Source: Coriobacteriaceae bacterium
GTDB taxonomy: Bacteria > Actinomycetota > Coriobacteriia > Coriobacteriales > UMGS124
Assembly: GCA_019421015.1 (NCBI GenBank)
Contig: JAHZGC010000014.1
Span: 32,818-96,817 of the forward strand
Length of the DNA stretch: 64,000 bases
Direction of reading: 5' to 3'
Part shown: positions 1 through 7,515 of the stretch, piece by piece
How positions within the stretch are numbered: the first letter of the stretch is position 1
Layout: every line of letters starts with the position of its first letter
Program-made: the position numbers and the translations under genes
The notes under the pieces: model-generated
Databases searched by the model: none
What the model saw: only the letters and a program-made list of their open reading frames with translations
What the model was told of the DNA's origin: nothing

Positions 1-2
1 GC

Positions 3-452
3 GGGGTGCTTGTGGGCACCGTGCTCGCGGTGGCGGTGACGGCCGTGCTCTGCACGACCATGTGGCTCGTGCGCTACCCGGTGCTCGGCATGTTCTCACC
101 CGACCCCGAGGTGGTGCGCTACGGCATCCAGGCCATGGCCACCATCCTGCCGCTCTACTGCGTGTACGCGGTGTACATGGCCCTGTGCGGGCTCTATTAC
201 GGCGTGGGCTCCACCGTGGCCCCCATGGTGTTCGCCCTGACGTTCATGTGCGTGATGCGCATCGTGTGGGTGCTGTCGGTGCAGGCGGTGCACCCCGACC
301 CCACGATGATCTACCTGAGCTACCCGGTGTCGTGGTTCTTTATGGTGGGGTCGCTTGCGCTGTACTACCGGCTGGGGAAGTGGAAGTACAAGGACCAGAT
401 CCGCGGGGCGTCGCTGCGCGAGGATTCGCGGCTCGAAGGGGCGCGGGCGTAG
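3..452 (+). CDS. MATE-family efflux transporter, C-terminal part
   Basis: This is the last ~149 residues of a multidrug and toxin extrusion (MATE) antiporter; the gene begins before the window. Three to four hydrophobic membrane segments are visible. A loop resembling the MATE-type F-x-x-D-P-E-V motif (MFSPDPEVVRYG) is followed by YYGVGSTVAPM and MRIVWVL, as in the last helices of NorM/DinF-type proteins. The C-terminal tail is short, charged and cytoplasmic. MATE proteins export cationic drugs or metabolites using Na+ or H+ gradients; the substrate here cannot be told from the fragment. The family call is fairly secure, the substrate is unknown. Confidence 0.8.
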   Translation, partial: GVLVGTVLAVAVTAVLCTTMWLVRYPVLGMFSPDPEVVRYGIQAMATILPLYCVYAVYMALCGLYYGVGSTVAPMVFALTFMCVMRIVWVLSVQAVHPDPTMIYLSYPVSWFFMVGSLALYYRLGKWKYKDQIRGASLREDSRLEGARA

Positions 453-542
453 GCGGGGGGAGCTGGCGTGTGGGCGGCCCGGTGTTGGGGCCGGCCCGGT
501 TGCTCCCCACCTCTGTGGATGTGCCGCTCTCTTGAGGGGGCG

Positions 543-754
543 TGGCAAAATACTAAGGAAATCAGGACGTCCGAGGCACCGAATGGCAGGAATTCAAAGT
601 AATCAGGAGGTTGGGTCGCTGGAAGGGCTTCTCAGAGTGCTGATTTTCCTGATTTCGTAGGCTTCTTGCCATTTCTGGTGGAAGGCCGTCCTGATTTCTG
701 CGAGTTCTTGCCAATGGGGCGGTCGAGCGTCCTGATTTCTCTGACTTTCTGCCG
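543..754. repeat. Symmetric array of five 25-bp repeats (family 1)
   Basis: Five imperfect copies of YGGCARRAA-N6-GAAATCAGGA lie here. Two are on the plus strand (543-567, 584-608) and three on the minus strand (647-671, 689-713, 730-754). Neighbouring copies on the same strand are 41-42 bp apart, about four helical turns. The two outer pairs are mirror images about position 648.5 (543/754 and 584/713). No open frame of quality crosses the array. It could be a cluster of protein-binding sites or a long imperfect RNA/DNA hairpin. Confidence 0.7.
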
Positions 755-1280
755 ATCTGCCGAGAGCTCCCAAAATGCTGGGATGCCCCGCGTGGTTGAT
801 ATCCTGCACGCGGGATGCCCGCGGTCCGGGGCCCGACGTGCGGAGGACCTACCGCATGTGCGCCGACTGCCAAATCGGCAGATACCGCCGCATAAAGAGG
901 GTTCTGGATAGGCCTGCGAGGAGTCTAATGCGTCCTGTGTGCCCGCAGGGGAGAAAACCCTGCGACCAATACCCTTCTGACCTGCGGGTTTATTAGAAGT
1001 CCTTTCGCAGCGGAGAAGACCTCGGGGATAGAGGGGTCGTTCCGCACCCCCCCATGCCTATCCCGAACCCCCATTCCGCGGAAACATCTCCGTCTTCGTG
1101 GCTATGGCGTTTGACGCCTTGGGCGCGCCCCCGACTTTGATATGCCCAAATACATGCCATGGCTGAGGCCGCCATAGTCGTTTTCGTTGGCATGCACAGG
1201 CCTACCTTGGATGATTTTTTTCCAGCGTACCATTTTGGTACCCCAGGAATAGCTCGGGCACCTCCTCCAGACGCCCCTTC
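755..1280. other. Non-coding stretch, nothing firmly recognised
   Basis: Short open frames exist but none has a convincing ribosome-binding site, codon pattern or recognisable product. A small hairpin is visible (CGCAGGG 944-950 with CCCTGCG 958-964). No riboswitch or RNA gene consensus was recognised. It separates the family 1 array from the Pho-type operator. Confidence 0.5.
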
Positions 1281-1343
1281 CTTTACACTCCCCTTACGCA
1301 ACCCCGACGCCATCTTTACACCCCCGTGACGCCCTCTTTTCTC
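1281..1343 (+). promoter_or_regulatory. PHO-box-like operator: six 11-bp direct repeats
   Basis: Six units start exactly 11 bp apart: CTTTACAC (1281), CCTTACGC (1292), CCCGACGC (1303), CTTTACAC (1314), CGTGACGC (1325) and CTTTTCTC (1336). An 11-bp pitch is the known geometry of PhoB/PhoP (OmpR-family) boxes. The last units cover the -35 position of a weak -10-like TAACCT at 1352-1357. The first gene downstream is an alkaline phosphatase, and a PhoB-type regulator lies at 6814, which supports phosphate control. Binding is inferred. Confidence 0.65.
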
Positions 1344-1396
1344 GCCCCTCGTAACCTATGAACCGTCGTTACCCACCCGACCAAGAAAGGACGACG

Positions 1397-2959
1397 ATGG
1401 ATTCAACGGTTTCGAGGCGTGCGTTCGTGACGGGGGCCGCCGCCTGCGCCGGCACTGCCTGCCTGGGCGCGGCCGGCGCGACCCGGGCAATCGCCAGCGA
1501 GCAGCCCGCAGCCTCGACCTCGGCCCAACCCCAGTCCCAGACCCCTCGCTACGTGTTCCTCTTCATCGGCGACGGCATGAGCTACCCGCAGGTCCAGGCC
1601 ACCGCCTACTACCGCGGCGCCCTTGCGACCGCCGGCGCCGAGCCCGCCATCGAGCGCCTGAGCTTCATGGACTTCCCGGTCGTGGGTGCCCAGTGCACCT
1701 ACGACAGCACCTCGGTGTGCCCCGACTCCGCCTCCACGGCCACGGCCATAGCGAGCGGCCACCGCACTGCCAGCGGCGTCATCAACGTCGCGCCCGACGA
1801 CGACGCCCAGACCTTCGAGACCGTCGCCGAGAAGCTCAAGGCCCAAAAGGGCACGCGCATCGGCATCGTCACGAGCGTGAACCTGAACCATGCCACCCCG
1901 GCCGCCTTCTACGCCCACCAGCCGTCGCGGCGCAACTACTACGAGATCGGCGAGGAGCTGGCTGCGAGCGGCTTTGACTACTTCGCCGGTGGCGCGCTGC
2001 TCGCCCCCGAGGGCCCCGACGGCGACCGCGAGAGCCTCTACGACGTCGCGGCCAAGGCCGGCTACACGGTGGCCCAGACCTACGACGCCGCCTCCAAGCT
2101 TACCGCTGCCGACCTGCCCGCCGTCGTGGTCTCCGAGGTGCTCGCCGACGAGGACGCCATCTCCTACGAGCTTGACCGCGCGCAGGGGGAGTGGGCCCTC
2201 GCCGACTATGTGGCCCGCGGCATCGAGCTGCTGAGCGGGGTGGACGAGGCCTCCGACGACGCCGGTTTCTTCATGATGTGCGAGGGCGGCAAGATCGACT
2301 GGGCCTGCCACGCCAACGACTGCGCCGCGACCATCCACGACGTCTGCGCCCTCGACGAGGCCGTGCAGCGGGCGCTCGACGTTTACGAGGCCCATCCCGA
2401 TGAGACGCTCGTGGTGGTGACCGGCGACCACGAGACCGGCGGCCTCACCATCGGCTACGCCGAGACCAACTACGACTCCTTCCTCGCCAACCTCGAGGCG
2501 CAGAAGATCAGCTATGCGCGCTTTGACAGCGACTACGTGGCCCGCTACATCGAGGAGCAGACCCCCTTCGCCGACGCCCTGGCAGACGTCGAGGAGCTCT
2601 TCGGCCTCAAGACCCCCGAGGCGGCCCAAGGCGAGGAGGGCGGCCCGGGGACCCTCGTGCTGACCGACTACGAGCTCGGCCTGCTGCAGGATTCCTACGA
2701 GCGCACCCTTGCCCAAGCCCCGCGCTCTCAGGACGAGATGACCCAGGAAGAGTACGTGCACTACGGCACCTACGAGCCCTTCTCGGTCACCCTCACCCAC
2801 GTGCTCAACCACAAGGTGGGCGTCGACTTTGCCACCTACGCCCACTCCGGCCTCACGGTGCCGGTGTTCGCCCTGGGATGTGGCGCCGAGGCCTTCGAGG
2901 GCTACTACGACAACACCCAGATCTACCAGAAGCTTGCCGCCCTCACCGGCGTCGCGTAA
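1397..2959 (+). CDS. phoA: Alkaline phosphatase, Tat-exported
   Basis: A 520-residue secreted phosphomonoesterase releasing phosphate from organic esters outside the membrane. The N-terminus has a twin-arginine signal (SRRAFVTG, then a hydrophobic stretch and an alanine-rich region). Family motifs follow: FLFIGDGMS (first metal site), CPDSASTATA (the nucleophilic Ser after Asp), EGGKIDWACHAND, VTGDHETGGL, and a late YAHSGLTVPVFA carrying a metal-binding His. I start it at 1397, not the upstream ATG at 1358, because AGAAAGGA sits six bases before 1397 and the upstream ATG overlaps the probable transcription start. It heads the phosphate cluster and carries the PHO-like array. The family is secure; the symbol is by function. 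Confidence 0.88.
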   Translation: MDSTVSRRAFVTGAAACAGTACLGAAGATRAIASEQPAASTSAQPQSQTPRYVFLFIGDGMSYPQVQATAYYRGALATAGAEPAIERLSFMDFPVVGAQCTYDSTSVCPDSASTATAIASGHRTASGVINVAPDDDAQTFETVAEKLKAQKGTRIGIVTSVNLNHATPAAFYAHQPSRRNYYEIGEELAASGFDYFAGGALLAPEGPDGDRESLYDVAAKAGYTVAQTYDAASKLTAADLPAVVVSEVLADEDAISYELDRAQGEWALADYVARGIELLSGVDEASDDAGFFMMCEGGKIDWACHANDCAATIHDVCALDEAVQRALDVYEAHPDETLVVVTGDHETGGLTIGYAETNYDSFLANLEAQKISYARFDSDYVARYIEEQTPFADALADVEELFGLKTPEAAQGEEGGPGTLVLTDYELGLLQDSYERTLAQAPRSQDEMTQEEYVHYGTYEPFSVTLTHVLNHKVGVDFATYAHSGLTVPVFALGCGAEAFEGYYDNTQIYQKLAALTGVA

Positions 2960-3058
2960 AGGGCCGTTCGTCGCGCCTACATCGATTTCATTCGCGCCGC
3001 GGTCCCGTACTGCGGCGGCAGCACCCATCCAACCCATAGACTCGTAGAGGAGAACCCC

Positions 3059-3961
3059 ATGAACACCGCATCGCAGAACGTCTCCCGCCGTCACTTCCTG
3101 GCCCTCGCCGGCGGCTGTGCCGCCGCCCTGGCCCTCGGCGGCTCCCTGGTCGCCAGTCGCAGCGCCCGCGCCGCTTCCAACTCCATCTCGGTCTACTCCC
3201 GCGAGGACGGCTCGGGCACCCGCAGCGCCTTTGTGGAGCTCTTTGGCCTTGAGGAGACCACCAAGGACGGCAAGAAGGTCGACCTCACCACGCTCGAGGC
3301 CGCCATCACCAACTCCACCGCGGTCATGATGACCTCGGTGGCCGGCGACCCCAACGCCATCGGCTACATCTCGCTCGGCTCTCTGAACGACACCGTGCAG
3401 CCCGTGGCCATCGACGGCGTGGAGCCCAGTGCGGCCGCCGTGAAGGACGGCACCTATGCCATCGCCCGCCCCTTCAACGTGGTGACCGGCTCCAAGACCA
3501 GCGACGCCGCGGCCGACTTCCTCGCCTACATCCTGAGCGCCGAGGGGCAGGCCGTGGTCGAGGAGAACGGTTACGTGGCGGCGGACGACAAGGCCAAGGC
3601 CTTTGCACCCTCCAAGGTCTCGGGCAAGGTCGTGGTGGCCGGCTCCTCGTCGGTGACCCCGGTCATGGAGAAGCTCGCCGAGGCCTACGCCAAGGTCCAG
3701 CCCGACGTCAAGGTCGAGGTTCAGCAGTCCGACTCCTCCACGGGCGTCTCCATGGCCATCGAAGGCACCTGCGATTTGGGCATGGCCTCGCGCGACCTCA
3801 AGGAGTCTGAGGAGAAGGACGGGGCGGCGGCGGTGGCCATCGCCCGCGACGGCATCGCGGTCATCGTGGCCCCCGGATCTGAGGTGACCGACCTCACGAG
3901 CGGGCAGGTGCGCGCCATCTACGCCGGCGACGTCACCTCGTGGGACGACCTCGAGGCGTAA
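3059..3961 (+). CDS. pstS: PstS-type phosphate-binding protein with permuted halves
   Basis: The 300-residue binding protein of the Pst ABC transporter, exported by a twin-arginine signal (SRRHFLALAG, probable cleavage after ARA). The domain order is unusual. Residues ~42-185 match the second half of ordinary PstS (VYSREDGSGTR, NAIGYISLGSL, DGVEPS, RPFNVVTG, LSAEGQAVVEENGY). Residues ~195-300 match the first half (GSSSVTPVMEKLAEAY, SSTGVSMAIEGTCDLGMASR, DGIAVIVAP, IYAGDVTSWDDL). All expected phosphate-contact segments are present, so this looks like a circular permutation rather than a broken gene. GAGGAGA stands before the ATG. A terminator-like hairpin separates it from pstC. Confidence 0.85.
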   Translation: MNTASQNVSRRHFLALAGGCAAALALGGSLVASRSARAASNSISVYSREDGSGTRSAFVELFGLEETTKDGKKVDLTTLEAAITNSTAVMMTSVAGDPNAIGYISLGSLNDTVQPVAIDGVEPSAAAVKDGTYAIARPFNVVTGSKTSDAAADFLAYILSAEGQAVVEENGYVAADDKAKAFAPSKVSGKVVVAGSSSVTPVMEKLAEAYAKVQPDVKVEVQQSDSSTGVSMAIEGTCDLGMASRDLKESEEKDGAAAVAIARDGIAVIVAPGSEVTDLTSGQVRAIYAGDVTSWDDLEA

Positions 3962-3978
3962 AGCGGCACCATACGGCA

Positions 3979-4021
3979 GGCCGGGCGGGGGCCGTTGCGG
4001 AACCCCTTGCCCGGCCCTTTT
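3979..4021 (+). terminator. Intra-operon hairpin between pstS and pstC
   Basis: GGCCGGGC (3979-3986) pairs with GCCCGGCC (4009-4016) and is followed by CTTTT. Such a partial terminator would give more PstS than membrane subunits, the usual stoichiometry for binding-protein transporters. Its strength is inferred. Confidence 0.6.
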
Positions 4022-4048
4022 GCATGACGTCCCCAGGAGGTGGCGCCT

Positions 4049-4909
4049 ATGACCCCAGCGGTCCTTAGAGAACGCGCGGCCCAGGCCGGCTTTGCCGCCG
4101 CAGCCGGCCTCTCAATCGTCGCTGTGGCGCTGATCTGCGTCTTTTTGTTCGCCAACGGCGTCCCGGCCATGGTCCAGATCGGTGTGCCTGAGTTTTTGCT
4201 TGGCACGGTGTGGCGGCCGAGCAGCGACGAGTTCGGCATCTTCCCCATGATTGTGGGCAGCCTCTACGTCACGGCCGGGGCCCTGGTGGCCGGCGTGCCG
4301 GCGGGGCTCCTCTGCGCGGTCTACCTCTCGCGCTTTGCCTCAAAGCGCACGGGCGCGCTGCTGCGGCCCGGCATCGAGCTTTTGGCCGGCATCCCGTCGG
4401 TGGTCTACGGCTTCTTCGGGATCATGCTCATCGTGCCTCTGATCCGCGAGAACCTGGGCGGCCGGGGCTTCTCGCTGCTGGCTGCGTCGCTTCTGCTCGG
4501 CGTCATGATCCTGCCCACCGTGGTCACCGTGGCCAAGAACGCCCTCGACGCCGTGCCCGCCTCGTACTACGAGGGGGCCCGGGCCCTGGGGGCCAACCAC
4601 GAGCAGGCGGTGTTCAGGGCCGTGGTGCCGGCCGCTGCCTCGGGGCTCACGGCCGCCGTGGTGCTGGGGCTGGGCCGCGCCGTGGGCGAGACCATGGCCG
4701 TGGTCATGGTGGCGGGCAACCAACCGGTCATTCCCGACTCGGTGCTCGACGGCGTGCGTACCCTCACCGCCAACATCGTGATGGAGATGGGCTACGCCGC
4801 CGACCTGCACCGCGGGGCCCTTATCGCCACCGGTGTGGTGCTCTTTGTGTTCGTGTTGCTCATCAGCGCGCTGCTGGGCGCCGTCAAGCGGAAGGGGGAG
4901 GTGCGATGA
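4049..4909 (+). CDS. pstC: Phosphate ABC transporter permease PstC
   Basis: A 286-residue inner-membrane subunit of the Pst high-affinity phosphate importer. Six hydrophobic helices are visible. The permease-type loop that docks on the ATPase is in EGARALGANHEQAVFRAVVPAA; GIPSVVYGFFG and GLGRAVGETMAVVMVAG are typical PstC segments. Start chosen at ATG 4049 because AGGAGG (4035-4040) precedes it by eight bases; a GTG at 4040 overlaps that site. The stop overlaps the pstA start (ATGA). It forms the channel with PstA. Confidence 0.93.
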   Translation: MTPAVLRERAAQAGFAAAAGLSIVAVALICVFLFANGVPAMVQIGVPEFLLGTVWRPSSDEFGIFPMIVGSLYVTAGALVAGVPAGLLCAVYLSRFASKRTGALLRPGIELLAGIPSVVYGFFGIMLIVPLIRENLGGRGFSLLAASLLLGVMILPTVVTVAKNALDAVPASYYEGARALGANHEQAVFRAVVPAAASGLTAAVVLGLGRAVGETMAVVMVAGNQPVIPDSVLDGVRTLTANIVMEMGYAADLHRGALIATGVVLFVFVLLISALLGAVKRKGEVR

Positions 4910-5841
4910 GGCGCGCGCAGGTATCCAAGGCCACGGCGCAGATGTCCGGCCCCATGGGGGAGAGCTTCCGAGCTGCCAGGGTTCCCGTCGGCCCGCAGGT
5001 CTTCTCCGCTGTGGCTCGGGTCGCGGTATACGCGGGTGCGCTTGCCTGTGCTGCTGTGCTTCTGCTGATAGTGGGCTTTGTGCTCGTGCGCGGCGTGCCG
5101 TACCTCACGCCTGACCTGTTTGCCTGGGAGTACGACTCCACGAACGTCTCGCTCATGCCCGCCCTCGTGAACACTTTACTCATGGCGGCCCTCGCCCTGC
5201 TTTTGGCGGTGCCCGCCGGGGTCGGCGCCGCCATCTACCTGGTGGAGTACGCCAGGCCCGACAGCCGCTTCGTGCGCTGGGTGCGCGTGGCAACCGAGAC
5301 CCTCCAGGGCGTGCCCTCGATCGTGTACGGCCTCTTTGGCCTGCTGTTCTTCGTGACGCTGCTCCAATGGCGGCTCTCGCTGCTCTCGGGGGCATGCACC
5401 CTTGCGGTGATGGTGCTCCCCGTGATCATGCGCACCTCCGAGGAGGCGCTGCTTGCCGTGCCGCGCGGTTACCGCGAGGGGGCGTTCGGCCTGGGGACGG
5501 GTCGGCTGCGCACGGTGGTGCGCTGCGTGCTGCCGAGTGCCGCTCCCGGCATTGCGGGCGGCGTGCTGCTCGCGCTGGGGCGCTGCATGGGCGAGGTGGC
5601 CGCGCTGCTCTTTACGGCCGGTACCGTGGCCCAGGTCCCGGCGTTTCTGGAGGAGGGCCCCGCTGCCGTCTTTGACTCCTGCCGCACCCTGGCCGTGCAC
5701 ATGTACGTCTTGGCCGGAGAGGGGCTCCACGTCGACGAGGCCTACGCCACGGCGGTCGTGCTGCTGGTGCTCGTCATCGGCCTGAACGCCCTCATGGGCC
5801 TCGTGGCTGCAAAACTCAATGGAAGGAACGCCGATGCCTAG
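4906..5841 (+). CDS. pstA: Phosphate ABC transporter permease PstA
   Basis: A 311-residue second permease of the Pst importer. After a ~30-residue cytoplasmic lead come six membrane helices. The conserved GVPSIVYGLFGL and the ATPase-docking loop EGAFGLGTGRLRTVVRCVLPSA are clear, and GRCMGEVAALLFTAGT matches the family. Start at ATG 4906 overlaps the pstC stop by four bases, with GGGGGAGG upstream, so the two are translationally coupled. Its end overlaps the pstB start. It pairs with PstC and is driven by PstB. Confidence 0.93.
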   Translation: MRRAQVSKATAQMSGPMGESFRAARVPVGPQVFSAVARVAVYAGALACAAVLLLIVGFVLVRGVPYLTPDLFAWEYDSTNVSLMPALVNTLLMAALALLLAVPAGVGAAIYLVEYARPDSRFVRWVRVATETLQGVPSIVYGLFGLLFFVTLLQWRLSLLSGACTLAVMVLPVIMRTSEEALLAVPRGYREGAFGLGTGRLRTVVRCVLPSAAPGIAGGVLLALGRCMGEVAALLFTAGTVAQVPAFLEEGPAAVFDSCRTLAVHMYVLAGEGLHVDEAYATAVVLLVLVIGLNALMGLVAAKLNGRNADA

Positions 5842-6649
5842 CCTTGTGACGACCTCTGCACCCTCGGGGGAGGGGGAGCCCTACACCGTGTCCGTTGCGG
5901 CCCCCAAGATGGCCGTGCGCAACCTCGACCTCCACTACCGGGACTTCCACGCGCTCAAGGGCGTGAGCCTTGCCTTTCCTGAGCGCAAGGTCACGGCCCT
6001 CATCGGTCCTTCGGGCTGTGGCAAGTCGACCCTGCTCAAGACCTTGAACCGCATGAACGACCTCGTGGCCGGCTGTCGCGTTGAGGGCGAGGTGCTCCTC
6101 GACGGCCGCGACATCTACCGGGGCATGGCGGTGGACGACCTGCGCCGCCGGGTGGGCATGGTGTTCCAGCAGCCCAACCCCTTTCCCATGAGCGTCTACG
6201 ACAACGTGGCCTTTGGGCCGCGCACCCACGGCGTGCGCAGCCGCGCCCAGCTCGACGAGATCGTGGAGCGCTCCTTGCGCGGTGCGGCCATCTGGGACGA
6301 GCTCAAGGACCGTCTCAAGAAGAGCGCCCTGGGTCTCTCGGGCGGCCAGCAGCAGCGCCTCTGCATCGCGCGTGCCCTTGCGGTGGAGCCCGAGGTGCTG
6401 CTCATGGACGAGTCCACGAGCGCCCTCGACCCGGTCTCGACCGCCAAGATCGAGGAGCTTATCGGCGAGCTCAAGGCGCGCTACACCGTGGTGGTCGTGA
6501 CCCACAACATGCTCCAGGCGCGGCGCATCTCCGACCGCACGGCCTTCTTTTTGCTGGGCGAGATGGTGGAGGAGGGCCCTACCTCGGAGCTGTTCCTCGC
6601 TCCGCGCGACCGGCGCACCGCCGACTATGTGGAGGGGCGGTTCGGGTAA
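5834..6649 (+). CDS. pstB: Phosphate ABC transporter ATPase PstB
   Basis: A 271-residue cytoplasmic ATPase that powers PstCA. Walker A GPSGCGKST, Q-loop MVFQQPNPFPMS, signature LSGGQQQRL, Walker B VLLMDES and the H-loop VTHNM are all intact. The usual Pro after the Walker B Glu is Ser (MDESTSALDP), a mild variation. Start at 5834 because GGAAGG (5821-5826) precedes it by seven bases; it overlaps the pstA end. phoU, which often follows pstB, is not here: the next gene is a response regulator after a 164-bp gap. Confidence 0.95.
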   Translation: MPSLVTTSAPSGEGEPYTVSVAAPKMAVRNLDLHYRDFHALKGVSLAFPERKVTALIGPSGCGKSTLLKTLNRMNDLVAGCRVEGEVLLDGRDIYRGMAVDDLRRRVGMVFQQPNPFPMSVYDNVAFGPRTHGVRSRAQLDEIVERSLRGAAIWDELKDRLKKSALGLSGGQQQRLCIARALAVEPEVLLMDESTSALDPVSTAKIEELIGELKARYTVVVVTHNMLQARRISDRTAFFLLGEMVEEGPTSELFLAPRDRRTADYVEGRFG

Positions 6650-6813
6650 GGTGCTTCGGGTAAGGCGGCCGCGTGGGATTGGTGGCCGGCGGGGGCGCGG
6701 GCGGCGCTTTACCAAAACTTGACCATCTTGGCCGGATCCCGGTTGTGGGTGCGCGGTAAAATCAAGCGTGAACGCTGCCCCGTGTTTTTGGACGTCCCAG
6801 GAGGCCCCGCCCC

Positions 6814-7515
6814 ATGATCTACTATGTCGAGGACGACGTAAACATCCGCGACCTCACTCTGTACGCGCTGCGCCAGGCCGGGTTCGAGGTGCGGGGCTTC
6901 GCCACGGCCGAGCCGTTCTTTGCCGCTGTGCGCGAGCAGGTTCCCGAGGCCGCGCTGCTCGACATCATGCTGCCCGGCATCGACGGCCTGCAGATCCTGC
7001 GCACCCTGCGGGCCACGCCGGCCACGGCGCACCTCCCCGTGATGATGCTCACCGCCAAGGGGACCGAGCTCGACTGCGCCTCGGGCCTCGACTCCGGGGC
7101 CGACGACTACCTGGCCAAACCCTTCGGCATGCTCGAGCTGGTCTCGCGCGTGCGGGCCCTTCTGCGCCGCGCCCAGGGGTCGGCGGCGGCCGTTCCCGGC
7201 GACGGGCGGCTGCGCGTGGGCCCGGTGGAGCTCGACCCGTTGGCCCACCGGGTGACCGCCGACGGCGTGCCGGTGGAGCTGACCCTTAAGGAGTTCGAGC
7301 TCCTCCGCGCGCTCATGGCGGCACCGGGCCAGGTGCTCTCGCGCTCCCAGCTGTTCGAGCGCGTCTGGGGGGCCTCGTTCATGGGCGCGACCCGCACGGT
7401 CGACGTGCACGTGCAGACGCTGCGCCATAAGCTCTCGGAGGTGTCGCCCGGTGCCGGTGCCCTGGTGGAGACCGTGCGCGGCGTGGGTTACCGGTGCGGG
7501 GGAGACGCGCAGTGA
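6814..7515 (+). CDS. PhoB/PhoP-type response regulator
   Basis: A 233-residue OmpR-family transcription factor. The receiver domain (1-120) has acidic residues EDD near the N-terminus, the phospho-acceptor Asp50 in ALLDIMLPG, Thr80 in MLTAKG and Lys102 in AKPFG. The winged-helix domain (~130-233) shows LTLKEFELLRAL, the recognition region SRSQLFERVWG, TRTVDVHVQTLRHKL and VRGVGYR. AGGAGG precedes the ATG. Position directly after pstSCAB and before its kinase argues that it is the phosphate-starvation regulator that reads the 11-bp array before phoA; that target is inferred. The kinase start overlaps its stop. Confidence 0.9.
   Translation: MIYYVEDDVNIRDLTLYALRQAGFEVRGFATAEPFFAAVREQVPEAALLDIMLPGIDGLQILRTLRATPATAHLPVMMLTAKGTELDCASGLDSGADDYLAKPFGMLELVSRVRALLRRAQGSAAAVPGDGRLRVGPVELDPLAHRVTADGVPVELTLKEFELLRALMAAPGQVLSRSQLFERVWGASFMGATRTVDVHVQTLRHKLSEVSPGAGALVETVRGVGYRCGGDAQ

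Noticed and set aside
543..754. CRISPR-like repeats with regular spacing
   Set aside because: Units are imperfect, occur on both strands in mirror order, the gaps are only ~16 bp, and no cas gene is in the window. The 131-bp elements fail for the same reasons.
555..996. Short open frames in the first intergenic region
   Set aside because: They overlap the repeat array, lack ribosome-binding sites and resemble no protein.
6708..6762. Lone family 2 unit or promoter before the response regulator (CCAAAACTTGACC, TAAAAT)
   Set aside because: Only one unit-like match without partners, and TTGACC to TAAAAT is 32 bp, too far for a promoter.
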